A stretch of DNA of 64,000 nucleotides, taken from positions 186,001-250,000 of the forward strand of contig NZ_JABAEF010000002.1 of the NCBI RefSeq assembly GCF_023701945.1, written 5' to 3'. The notes below the pieces were generated by a model, which saw only the letters and a list, made by a program, of their open reading frames with translations, had not been told where the DNA came from and searched no databases. Position 1 is the first letter of the stretch. Each line of letters starts with the position of its first letter. Shown one piece after another: positions 15,796 through 23,507 of this stretch. The position numbers were made by a program, and so were the translations under genes. Source of the DNA: Rhizobium sp. CG5 (GTDB taxonomy: Bacteria > Pseudomonadota > Alphaproteobacteria > Rhizobiales > Rhizobiaceae).

Positions 15796-15973
15796 TGTCG
15801 CCCGTGCCCCAAAGCCGGGGAAGCGATGCCAGGTCTCGCCTTCCACCGTGCAATGGAACGACTTTAATCAAGCCTGCCTTCGGAGTAAAGAACAAAGGAA
15901 TAAAATCCTCCTTCTTTCCCGCGCTCAGCATCATGAATGTGTCCGCTAACCCGGACCTTGGCAGAGCCTGCGG

Positions 15974-16621
15974 TCAGGCCACCATCGCCATGTTGATCTT
16001 GCCGAGTTGGATGACGGCCTGGGTGCGGCTGTCGACCTTGAGCTTCAGCAGGATCGCCGAGACATGAGCCTTGATCGTGGCTTCCGACACGCCCAGCTCA
16101 TAGGCGATCTGCTTGTTGAGCAGGCCTTCGCCCAGCATGCCGAGTACGCGGCTCTGCTGCGGGGTGAGGGTGCGCAAGCGGTTGATCAGGTCGGCCACAT
16201 CAGGGTCATGTTCCTGGCCGCCGTGGTAGGACCGCGGTGTCCAGACGTCGCCCTCCAGCACCGCCTGGATGCCGGCACGAATATCGTCGATGCCGGAGGA
16301 TTTGGAGATGAAGCCGGATGCGCCAAGCTCGATGGACCGGCGGATGGTGGTCGGATCGTCGGTGGCCGATACGATGACGATCGGCAGATGGGCAAATTCG
16401 GCCCTGAGCGACATCAGCCCGGAAAAGCCGCTGACCCCCGGCATAGCCAGATCGAGCAGCATGACGTCGGCTTCCGGGTGATGGGCCGCCACGCGGCGGG
16501 CCGTTTCGAAATCGCCGGCCTCAACGATCGTCTGGTGGCCCTCCATGCCACTGACGGCCTGGCGCAGCGCGCCACGAAACAACGGATGATCGTCTGCAAT
16601 GATAATCGTGCGTTCTGTCAT
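15974..16621 (-). CDS. LuxR-family (NarL-type) response regulator
   Basis: Two-component response regulator of 215 residues. The receiver has the acidic pair DD at 10-11, phospho-Asp57 in MLLDLAMPG, and a Ser/Thr plus SKSSG block near residues 85-105 (Lys in FISKSSG). A GerE/LuxR HTH follows at about 145-205 with LTPQQSRVLGMLGEGLLNKQIA and SEATIKAHVSAILLKL. The start at 16621 has a GAGGGGGC Shine-Dalgarno; a longer frame to 16654 is less likely. No histidine kinase is adjacent, so its partner is unknown. Confidence 0.93.
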   Translation of the reverse strand: MTERTIIIADDHPLFRGALRQAVSGMEGHQTIVEAGDFETARRVAAHHPEADVMLLDLAMPGVSGFSGLMSLRAEFAHLPIVIVSATDDPTTIRRSIELGASGFISKSSGIDDIRAGIQAVLEGDVWTPRSYHGGQEHDPDVADLINRLRTLTPQQSRVLGMLGEGLLNKQIAYELGVSEATIKAHVSAILLKLKVDSRTQAVIQLGKINMAMVA

Positions 16622-16708
16622 GGATTGCCCCCTCCCAAGAGCCTCTCCCGGCAACCGCCGGTGCCGATGTTTGTTCTTTTAGCGTCACCTGAGAACATAT
16701 ACAATGGT

Positions 16709-17143
16709 CTATGTTTTCTGGGGCGCTCCCGATGCAGGTTTTTCCTCGTTTTGCTTGAACTCCTCAACCAGCCCGAAGAAGCTGCGCATGAAGCGTTCCA
16801 TGATGCCGATCGAGCGCTCGACCTCCTCGTCGGACGGTGTGGCACTGGGTGGTGCTGTCAATCCACTGCCGGTCTTCCCGAGTTGCTCCAGCGCCTGCAC
16901 CCGCTTTTCGAGCAAGGCCAGATCCTCTTCATAGGCCGCCCGTTCGTCGGCACCCATCAGGCAGACCAGCGCGCCGTCCTTCTCGCGGCACAGCGTCATC
17001 GCGCCCGTGCGCGTATCGAGGCGCACGAACCCGTCTGCACTTTTCTCCATCTGGAAGCGGCCGGTTTCGCTGGCCTCCTGCGCCAGGGCGCCAGAGGACA
17101 GCAGGCTTGTGGCGATGATGGCCAGCAGTGTTGTCGACTTCAT
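16709..17143 (-). CDS. Small periplasmic protein with coiled coil, unknown function
   Basis: 144-residue protein with a Sec signal peptide (STTLLAIIATSLLSSGALA, cleavage after residue 21) and a Shine-Dalgarno GGAGG eight bases from the ATG. The mature part has a short beta region with one Cys pair (CREKDGALVC), a coiled-coil-like helix at about 65-90 (AAYEEDLALLEKRVQALEQL) and a charged C-terminal helix. I do not recognise a family. It lies upstream of, and in the same direction as, the LuxR-type regulator. Confidence 0.75.
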   Translation of the reverse strand: MKSTTLLAIIATSLLSSGALAQEASETGRFQMEKSADGFVRLDTRTGAMTLCREKDGALVCLMGADERAAYEEDLALLEKRVQALEQLGKTGSGLTAPPSATPSDEEVERSIGIMERFMRSFFGLVEEFKQNEEKPASGAPQKT

Positions 17144-17252
17144 TGTGATCCTCCAAAAATGGGTGCATCAGCAGTGCACTTGGCCGTCAGCCGTGGACAA
17201 GAGGCCGCATTTGCGGCAAATCCCCTCCAGCTTGAATGCCGAACAAGGACAA

Positions 17253-17618
17253 ATGCCCGTGTCAGCCCCGATGCCAGATGTAGTCTACAAGATCGTGCCG
17301 ATGGAATTATGGCAGAAAGCCCAGGAAGCGGGTGTCTTCAAGGGCGCGGCGATTGATCTGAGTGACGGCTATATCCATTTTTCGACGGCAGCCCAGGCGG
17401 TGCAGACGGCGCGGCTGCATTTTGCCGGCGTGAGCGGCCTGCTGCTGGTCGCGGTCGAGGCTGCAGCCCTCGGCGAAGCGCTGAAATTCGAGCCGTCGCG
17501 CGGCGGCGATCTCTTCCCGCATCTCTATGCGGATCTGCCTCTGGCGGCGGTGTTGTGGGAAAAGCCCCTGCCGCTTGACGCCGCAGGTCTTCACGTTTTC
17601 CCGGAGATGCCGCGATGA
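17253..17618 (+). CDS. DUF952-domain protein
   Basis: Small protein of 121 residues with the DUF952 signature: YKI near the N-terminus, LSDGYIHFSTAAQ and a C-terminal FPHLYADLPLAAV. Function is unknown; the fold resembles ADP-ribosyltransferase-like small domains, but no activity has been shown for this group to my knowledge. The start at 17253 has AAGGAC upstream. Its stop overlaps the pyrD start by four bases (ATGA), a conserved arrangement in rhizobia that suggests translational coupling. Confidence 0.88.
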   Translation: MPVSAPMPDVVYKIVPMELWQKAQEAGVFKGAAIDLSDGYIHFSTAAQAVQTARLHFAGVSGLLLVAVEAAALGEALKFEPSRGGDLFPHLYADLPLAAVLWEKPLPLDAAGLHVFPEMPR

Positions 17619-18706
17619 TCGATGTGTTCAAGAGTTTTGCCCGCAAAGGCCTTTTCTTGTTCGACCCGGAAACCGCCCATGGCATGTCGATCGCCGGACT
17701 GAAAACCGGCCTGTTCCCCGCCTGCCGCTTGGCCGCCGATCCGCGTCTCGTCCAGACGGTGGCCGGCCTCACCTTCGCCAATCCGCTCGGCATGGCCGCC
17801 GGCTTCGACAAGAATGCCGAAGTGCCGGATGCGCTTTTGCGCCTCGGCTTCGGTTTTGCCGAAATCGGCACGCTGACGCCGAAGGCGCAATTGGGCAATC
17901 CCAAGCCCCGCATCTTCCGGCTGGAGGCCGATAGCGCGGTGATCAACCGGCTCGGCTTCAACAACGAAGGCCATGACGCCGCCTTCGCCCGCCTCAGCGC
18001 CCGCGCCCAGAGAGACGGCATTGTCGGCGTCAATATCGGCGCCAACAAGGACAGTGACGACCGCGTCGCCGACTATGTCGCCGGCATTCGTCGGTTCGCC
18101 TCGCTGGCGAGTTATTTCACCGCCAATATTTCCTCGCCCAACACGCCGGGCCTGCGTGATCTGCAGGCGCGTGACAGCTTGTCAGCCCTGTTGAGTGCCG
18201 TTCTGGCCGCCCGCGATGCGGAAGTGGCCAAATTGGGACGCCCGCTGCCGGTCTTTTTGAAAATCGCTCCGGATCTGACCGAAGAGGGCATGGACGATAT
18301 CGCTGCCGAGGCGCTGGCCCATAAGCTCGACGGCCTGATCGTCTCCAACACGACCCTGTCGCGTGAGGGCCTGACGGATCAGCACCAGGCCGGCGAGGCC
18401 GGCGGACTGTCCGGCCGGCCGCTGTTTGAAAAGTCGACTGCCGTACTCGCCCGCATGCGCCGCCGCGTCGGCCCCGATATGCCGATCATCGGCGTCGGCG
18501 GCGTATCTTCGGCCGAAACAGCGCTCGAAAAGATCCGCGCCGGCGCCGATCTGGTGCAGCTCTATTCCTGCATGGTCTATGAGGGCCCCGGCCTGCCGGC
18601 CCGCATCGTCCGCGACCTGTCGAAACGGCTCGACCGCGAAGGCGTCGCCTCGATCCGCGACCTGCGCGACAGCCGGCTGGATCACTGGCTGTCGGTAAAG
18701 GTCTGA
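17615..18706 (+). CDS. pyrD: Dihydroorotate dehydrogenase (quinone), class 2
   Basis: Membrane-associated flavoenzyme that oxidises dihydroorotate to orotate with quinone in pyrimidine synthesis. Class 2 features are the N-terminal amphipathic helix (FKSFARKGLFLFDPETAHG), GMAAGFDKNAE, SSPNTPGLRDLQ and the FMN-phosphate motif IIGVGGVSSAE. The catalytic Ser lies in the SSPNTPGL region. The length of 363 residues is standard. It begins inside the DUF952 stop codon and ends overlapping the 3' end of the convergent MATE gene by 25 bases. Confidence 0.96.
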   Translation: MIDVFKSFARKGLFLFDPETAHGMSIAGLKTGLFPACRLAADPRLVQTVAGLTFANPLGMAAGFDKNAEVPDALLRLGFGFAEIGTLTPKAQLGNPKPRIFRLEADSAVINRLGFNNEGHDAAFARLSARAQRDGIVGVNIGANKDSDDRVADYVAGIRRFASLASYFTANISSPNTPGLRDLQARDSLSALLSAVLAARDAEVAKLGRPLPVFLKIAPDLTEEGMDDIAAEALAHKLDGLIVSNTTLSREGLTDQHQAGEAGGLSGRPLFEKSTAVLARMRRRVGPDMPIIGVGGVSSAETALEKIRAGADLVQLYSCMVYEGPGLPARIVRDLSKRLDREGVASIRDLRDSRLDHWLSVKV

Positions 18707-20025
18707 TCGAGCTTAGACCTGAGCCGCGACAGAAGCAGCAGGCCGCGTAACGCCAGGAACAGGTTGAGCGCGATCCACAGGCCGTGATTGCCCATCAGCG
18801 GCACCAGCAGCGCCACGCAAGCCAGGTAGCCGGCCAGCGACAGGATCATCATGTTGCGCATCGCGGCAGACCAGGTGGCGCCGATGAACACGCCATCCAT
18901 CTGGAAGGCCAGCGCGCCAGTCAGCGCCGTCAGTGCCGCATAAGGCAAGTAACGCACGGCTTCGGCGCGCACATCCGCTGTGGTCGTGATGAAGCCGATG
19001 ATCGCTACGCCGAACCCGAGGAAGAAGGCGACGCTCAGAAGCGCCAGCCCCAGCGACCAAAGGCCGGTGATCTTCACGGCCTTCACGAAAGCCTTGCGAC
19101 AGTGCGCCCCGACCGCCTGGCCGGTGATCTGCTCGGCAGCGGTGGCAATACCGTCGAGATAGAAGCCGGCGATCATGAAGAAATTCATCAAAACCGCATT
19201 GGCGGCCAGCGTCACCGCGCCAAAGCTGGCGCCGATCCGGGTCATCACAATAAAGGCGGTGGTCAGCGCGAAGGTGCGGATCAGGATGTCGCGGTTCAGC
19301 CGGAACAGATCCTTGAGTTTGGCCGCGTCGGTCAGCATCGACAGGTGCGGCAGGGCGCTAGAACCATAGCGCCAGAACACGAATGCCATGCCGGCCAGCA
19401 CCGCCGCCGCCTCGCCGATCACGGTGCCCCAGGCAACCCCTGCAATGCCCCAGCCATAGACCAGCCCAAGCGTGATCGACATGACGATGTTGACGCCGTT
19501 GAGCAGGATCTGCAGCGCCAGCCCGACCGAACCCATGCCGCGCCCGAGAACAAAACCCAACAGCGTGAAATTCGACAGCGTCAGCGGCCCCGCCACAATG
19601 CGGATCACGATATAGGTCGCCGCCGCCTCGGCCACCGCACCCTCCGCCCCCATCAGCGACAGGCCAGTCCCGATGATCAATGGCGAGAGCGCCAGGATCA
19701 ACAGGCCGAAGCCGACCGACAGCGCCATCGAACGCCAGAACACGGCAAACACTTCCGCGCTGTCGCGCCGTCCTTCGGCTTGCGCGATCAGCGCCGTGGT
19801 CGAGGCCCGCAGGAAATTGAGGCTGGAAAACAGCAGGTCGAACAGCGCCGCGGCGATCGCGAGGCCGGCAAGGGCCGCCGCTTCGCCCGTGCGGCCGATC
19901 ACGGCGGTGTCGGTCAGGCCGAGCAGCGGCGTGGGGACGAAGCCGAGCGTCATCGGCACGGCGATGGCCAGCACCGAGCGGTGCGACACGTCGAAAACGG
20001 GGGAGGGGGAGGTGGTCTTGCTCAT
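18682..20025 (-). CDS. MATE-family efflux transporter (DinF type)
   Basis: Twelve-helix multidrug/organic compound exporter of the inner membrane, 447 residues. The N-terminal half has the MATE signature VPMTLGFVPTPLLGLTDTAVIGR and the repeat half begins near residue 225 with NRDILIRTFALTTAFI. The start at 20025 (MSKTTSPSPVF) is chosen because the upstream frame is not hydrophobic or conserved. The subgroup is DinF-like from the first-helix sequence; the substrate is unknown. Its 3' end overlaps that of pyrD, so the two transcripts are convergent and complementary there. Confidence 0.92.
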   Translation of the reverse strand: MSKTTSPSPVFDVSHRSVLAIAVPMTLGFVPTPLLGLTDTAVIGRTGEAAALAGLAIAAALFDLLFSSLNFLRASTTALIAQAEGRRDSAEVFAVFWRSMALSVGFGLLILALSPLIIGTGLSLMGAEGAVAEAAATYIVIRIVAGPLTLSNFTLLGFVLGRGMGSVGLALQILLNGVNIVMSITLGLVYGWGIAGVAWGTVIGEAAAVLAGMAFVFWRYGSSALPHLSMLTDAAKLKDLFRLNRDILIRTFALTTAFIVMTRIGASFGAVTLAANAVLMNFFMIAGFYLDGIATAAEQITGQAVGAHCRKAFVKAVKITGLWSLGLALLSVAFFLGFGVAIIGFITTTADVRAEAVRYLPYAALTALTGALAFQMDGVFIGATWSAAMRNMMILSLAGYLACVALLVPLMGNHGLWIALNLFLALRGLLLLSRLRSKLDQTFTDSQ

Positions 20026-20057
20026 GCCTTGCGATCCGTCTGCAAGGCGGGAATCAC

Positions 20058-20564
20058 CTAGCTCGACAGCACCATGGCCCAATAGGGCTTGTTGGCGGAA
20101 GAGGGATCGCGCGCCACGGCAACGCCGAGGCCCCGATAGCTGCCCAGCATGTTTTCCAGGTGCTTTGGCGACTCGATCCAGGCCGTCACGGCGCGGGCCG
20201 TTTCCTGCTGCCCGGCGGCAATGTTTTCGGCGGCTGGCAGGGCGACGTCGGAGGCCTTCATGCGATCCTTGAAATCGTCCCGGATGCCGATCAGATGGGC
20301 CATCTTGTCGGCCCGTGCCATGCGCTTGGCCTGGATGACGGCCGCCGCCTGGGCGGCCTTGTCGGCGGCCAGGGGCGAAAGGCCGCGTTTGGCCCGCAGC
20401 GCATTGACCATCGCCAGCGCCTCTTCGGTCGTGTCAGTCGATGTGCCGCCGTCGGTCGTCAGGATATCGCTGCTGCGGCAGCCGGTAAGACCGACGACGA
20501 GCGCAGCGCCGGACCATAGCAGAAGCGCCCGGCGGGACGGTGCGGGAAGCAATGTCTGCTGCAT
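20058..20564 (-). CDS. CAP-domain lipoprotein
   Basis: 168-residue exported protein with a lipobox (VVGLTGC, Cys28) after a twin-basic N-terminus, so likely anchored in an envelope membrane. The CAP/SCP (CRISP, antigen 5, PR-1) domain covers about residues 45-165: LAMVNALRAKRGLSPL, KMAHLIG in place of the usual His-containing helix, AENIAAGQ and the C-terminal WIESPKHLENML...GLGVAVARD. Bacterial CAP proteins are of mostly unknown function. It lies 32 bases upstream of the MATE start and one base after the following small membrane gene, so all three are probably cotranscribed. Confidence 0.88.
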   Translation of the reverse strand: MQQTLLPAPSRRALLLWSGAALVVGLTGCRSSDILTTDGGTSTDTTEEALAMVNALRAKRGLSPLAADKAAQAAAVIQAKRMARADKMAHLIGIRDDFKDRMKASDVALPAAENIAAGQQETARAVTAWIESPKHLENMLGSYRGLGVAVARDPSSANKPYWAMVLSS

Positions 20565-20565
20565 G

Positions 20566-20832
20566 TCAGGCCCGCGAGTTGAACAATCTGAGCACGATGA
20601 ACACCGGGATCACAATGGTGGCACCGAGCAGCAGATAATCGCCGATCCGTCCCAGCGCCGCAAAACCCTTGTGCCAGAGATCGAAGAAGAAATCGCGCAC
20701 GCCATCCAGGATGTCGATCGGATAGATCCCGAAAATGCTCATCACGAAGCCGACGATCAGCGACACGACCACCAGCTTGATGACCGTGCGGGCCGGTGAA
20801 TCGCCGAGAAACCTGTTGATGCCATCCGCCAT
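20566..20832 (-). CDS. Small membrane protein (DUF6460-like)
   Basis: 88-residue integral membrane protein with two hydrophobic segments (IKLVVVSLIVGFVMSIFG and LLGATIVIPVFIVLRLF) separated by a conserved IDILDGVRDFFFDLW amphipathic piece. The start at 20832 has AGGAG at the right distance, whereas the longer open frame upstream has no Shine-Dalgarno. This small protein is common in rhizobia; its function is unknown. One base separates its stop region from the CAP lipoprotein gene. Confidence 0.82.
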   Translation of the reverse strand: MADGINRFLGDSPARTVIKLVVVSLIVGFVMSIFGIYPIDILDGVRDFFFDLWHKGFAALGRIGDYLLLGATIVIPVFIVLRLFNSRA

Positions 20833-20976
20833 GCGAAATCTCCTGTTTGTCCTGACATAGGCACGGTTATCGCGGCTCGCAAGCGGATTTGCGGCAATCC
20901 CGCTGCTCACGCCAAAAATAGCGCTTGTGTTTTGGCCCGGCATCGGCGACCACCGCACACCTCTTGGAGCCTCCTC

Positions 20977-21921
20977 ATGCGACACGATCAGCTATCCTCA
21001 GGCGATGCCACGGCAGATCGTCGGGCCGACTATGCCCGGATGCTTGATGAAGGTGGTGATCCGGCTGCCGCCGCCGAACTGATGGAGCAGGCGCTGGACC
21101 TTGCGCCCGGTTGGCCGGCGGGCTGGTTTCAGCTGTCGCAATACCGCAGCGGGGCAAACAATGTCGCAGGTGCCGCGAATGCCTTGCAGACCCTGCTGGA
21201 ACTCGATCCGGACGATCTGTTCGGCGCCCGCCTGAAGCTGGCGCTGCTTGGTGTTGCCGCCGTTCCTGCGGCGCCGTCGAGCCGCTATGTCGAGGCGCTG
21301 TTCGACGAATATGCCGACCACTTCGATGTCTCCCTGGTCGAAAAGCTCGACTACTGCATTCCCGAGAAGCTGACCGCCTTGCTGAAACGCATCGACAGCG
21401 CCGACCGTCGTTACGATCTTGCGGTGGATCTCGGCTGCGGCACCGGCCTGCTCGGCATCGAAATCCGCGACCGGGTGGATCGGCTGGAAGGGTTCGATCT
21501 GTCCGCAAACATGCTGGCGAAGGCCGAAGAGAAGGAAATCTACGATCTGCTCGCCCAGGCCGATCTGTCTTTGGGTCCGGACGCCTGTGGTCTTTTCGCA
21601 GACGGGCTTGCAAGGCACCGCGCCGATCTCGTCGCCGCCGCCGACGTGATGATGTATCTGGGCAGTCTCGACACCGTGCTGCTGCTGGCGGCGGAACTGA
21701 TCGCGCCCTCCGGTATCCTGGCGTTTTCGGTGGAGGAACCGGACGAGGCGGGCGGCTATATCCTCGCCGAGTCGATGCGATATCAGCATTCCGAATCCTA
21801 TATTCGCACGCAATTGGCAGAGTTTGGATTTCAATGCCTGGCGACGGAGAAAACAGCCATTCGCAAGGATGGCGCGAAACGCATTCCCGGTATCCTGTTT
21901 ATTGCCCGCAGAACGGGGTGA
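20977..21921 (+). CDS. TPR-containing class I SAM methyltransferase
   Basis: 314-residue cytoplasmic protein. Residues about 15-95 form a short tetratricopeptide region (ARMLDEGGDPAAAAELMEQAL, then NNVAGAANALQTLLELDP). The methyltransferase domain starts near residue 110; SAM motif I is AVDLGCGTGLLG and the later ADVMMYLGSLDTVL region is motif IV-like. The start at 20977 is supported by GGAG eight bases upstream. Substrate unknown. It is divergent from the small membrane protein gene and transcribed towards the YitT pair. Confidence 0.85.
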   Translation: MRHDQLSSGDATADRRADYARMLDEGGDPAAAAELMEQALDLAPGWPAGWFQLSQYRSGANNVAGAANALQTLLELDPDDLFGARLKLALLGVAAVPAAPSSRYVEALFDEYADHFDVSLVEKLDYCIPEKLTALLKRIDSADRRYDLAVDLGCGTGLLGIEIRDRVDRLEGFDLSANMLAKAEEKEIYDLLAQADLSLGPDACGLFADGLARHRADLVAAADVMMYLGSLDTVLLLAAELIAPSGILAFSVEEPDEAGGYILAESMRYQHSESYIRTQLAEFGFQCLATEKTAIRKDGAKRIPGILFIARRTG

Positions 21922-22039
21922 GAGACCGATAATTGCGATCTTTTCGATAGGTCAGCATTCCTTACGTATCGCTCTTGCCGAAAGCGGCAACTGCGCTCAT
22001 CCTGATGGCCAACAACCGACAGTTCCGGAGAGAATGGTC

Positions 22040-22678
22040 ATGGCGCAGGCAGGCAGCATGTTCGGCATCTGGAATACCAATCCCGCCCGTCATTCGACCG
22101 CGGAAGACATTCAGGGCCTGTTGGCCGGCAGCATGATTTCCGCTCTCGGCCTCTATATCCTGGCGCAGGTCGGTCTCCTGACCGGCGGCATGGCAGGCCT
22201 TGCCTTCGTGCTGCATTATGCCACCGGCCTCAGCTTCGGTCTCCTGTTCTTCGTCCTCAACCTGCCCTTCTACATCCTGTCGTTCAAGCGCGTCGGGCTG
22301 GACTTCACCCTGAAGACCTTCGCCGCCGTCGCGGCCACCTCCTTCCTCGTCGAAATCGAGAGCCGGTTTTTGTTGATCCAGATGATCAACCCGATCTGGG
22401 CGGCGGTGCTCGGCGGCCTGCTGCTCGGCTTCGGCCTGCTGGCGCTTTATCGCCACCGCGCCAGCCTCGGCGGGCTGGGCATTCTCGCCGTCTATATCCA
22501 GGATCGGTTCGGCATCCGCGCCGGCCTCGTGCAGCTTGCCTTCGACCTCGTGGTCATGGCCTGCGCCTTCTTCGTCGTCAGCCCCATGGTGGTGGTCTAT
22601 TCGATCATCGGCGCCGTCGTGCTCAACCTGTTCCTGACCGTCAACCACCGCTCCGACCGCTACATCGCCCTGCGCTAA
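22040..22678 (+). CDS. YitT-family membrane protein, copy 1
   Basis: 212-residue membrane protein of the YitT (DUF161) family with five or six hydrophobic segments, lacking the C-terminal DUF2179 domain of the Bacillus form. Recognisable are GLLTGGMAGLAFVLHYATG and LGGLGILAVYIQDRFGI. The start at 22040 sits nine bases after GGAG; ATG 22034 is an alternative. A close paralogue follows after 133 bases. Function is unknown; some relatives are proposed transporters. Confidence 0.87.
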   Translation: MAQAGSMFGIWNTNPARHSTAEDIQGLLAGSMISALGLYILAQVGLLTGGMAGLAFVLHYATGLSFGLLFFVLNLPFYILSFKRVGLDFTLKTFAAVAATSFLVEIESRFLLIQMINPIWAAVLGGLLLGFGLLALYRHRASLGGLGILAVYIQDRFGIRAGLVQLAFDLVVMACAFFVVSPMVVVYSIIGAVVLNLFLTVNHRSDRYIALR

Positions 22679-22811
22679 GGCGATCGGCGTCAAATCCCGA
22701 TCCGGCAATCTTGACGTCCGGCGCCGGCAGCGTATTGCTGCAGTGCACGGGTGGATGGTTCATCAAACGACGCTACCCAGTGTTCTGAATCTCAGCCGGA
22801 GACCGCCCGAC

Positions 22812-23447
22812 ATGCCGCCACGCAACGCCCTTGCTGCACTCTGGGCCTCAAGCTCCGAGCGTCATTCGGTTCTGGACGATGCGCAGGGGCTGGCCGCCGG
22901 CAGCATGCTGGCCTCGCTCGGCGTGCTTCTGCTCTCCACCGGTGGCCTGTTGACCGGCGGCACGGCCGGCATCGCCTTTCTCCTGCATTATGCGACCGGC
23001 ATTGCCTTCGGGGTGATCTTCTTCCTGATCAACCTGCCCTTCTACTATCTGGCCCTGAAGCGTTTCGGCCTGACTTTTACGCTGAAGACCTTTGCCGCCG
23101 TCACTCTGACCTCGCTGCTGACCGAAGCGCTGCCGCGCTATATCGCGCTTTCCGACATCGATCCGCTGATCGCCGCACTGTTCGGTGGCCTGCTGGTCGG
23201 CACCGGCATGCTGGCGCTCTTTCGCCATCAGGCAAGCCTTGGCGGCTTCGGCATTCTCGCCCTCTTCCTGCAGGACCGCTTCGGTTGGCGCGCCGGCCTG
23301 GTGCAACTGGGCTTCGATGCCGTGGTGCTGGCCTTCTCCTTCTTCGTCGCCAGCCCGGTGATCATCGCCTGCTCGGTGGCCGGCGCCGTGGTGCTCAACA
23401 TCACGCTCGCCTTCAACCACCGCCGCGACCGCTACATCGCCCGGTAA
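22812..23447 (+). CDS. YitT-family membrane protein, copy 2
   Basis: 211-residue paralogue of the preceding gene; most membrane segments align without gaps, for example GLLTGGTAGIAFLLHYATG and LKTFAAVTLTSLL against LKTFAAVAATSFL in copy 1. The tandem layout points to a local duplication that has since diverged moderately. The start at 22812 has GGAG about eleven bases upstream. Charged loop residues differ between the copies, so they may have separate substrates or form a heteromer; neither can be decided from sequence. Confidence 0.87.
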   Translation: MPPRNALAALWASSSERHSVLDDAQGLAAGSMLASLGVLLLSTGGLLTGGTAGIAFLLHYATGIAFGVIFFLINLPFYYLALKRFGLTFTLKTFAAVTLTSLLTEALPRYIALSDIDPLIAALFGGLLVGTGMLALFRHQASLGGFGILALFLQDRFGWRAGLVQLGFDAVVLAFSFFVASPVIIACSVAGAVVLNITLAFNHRRDRYIAR

Positions 23448-23507
23448 GACAGGCCGACGGAAGCGATTGCCTCTTCTCTTTCTGTTTGGGGTGATTACTT
23501 TCTGCGC

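Noticed and set aside
18784..20061. 425-codon plus-strand open frame opposite the MATE gene
   Set aside because: Gln/Arg/His-rich shadow of membrane-helix codons; the MATE frame on the other strand has clear signatures.
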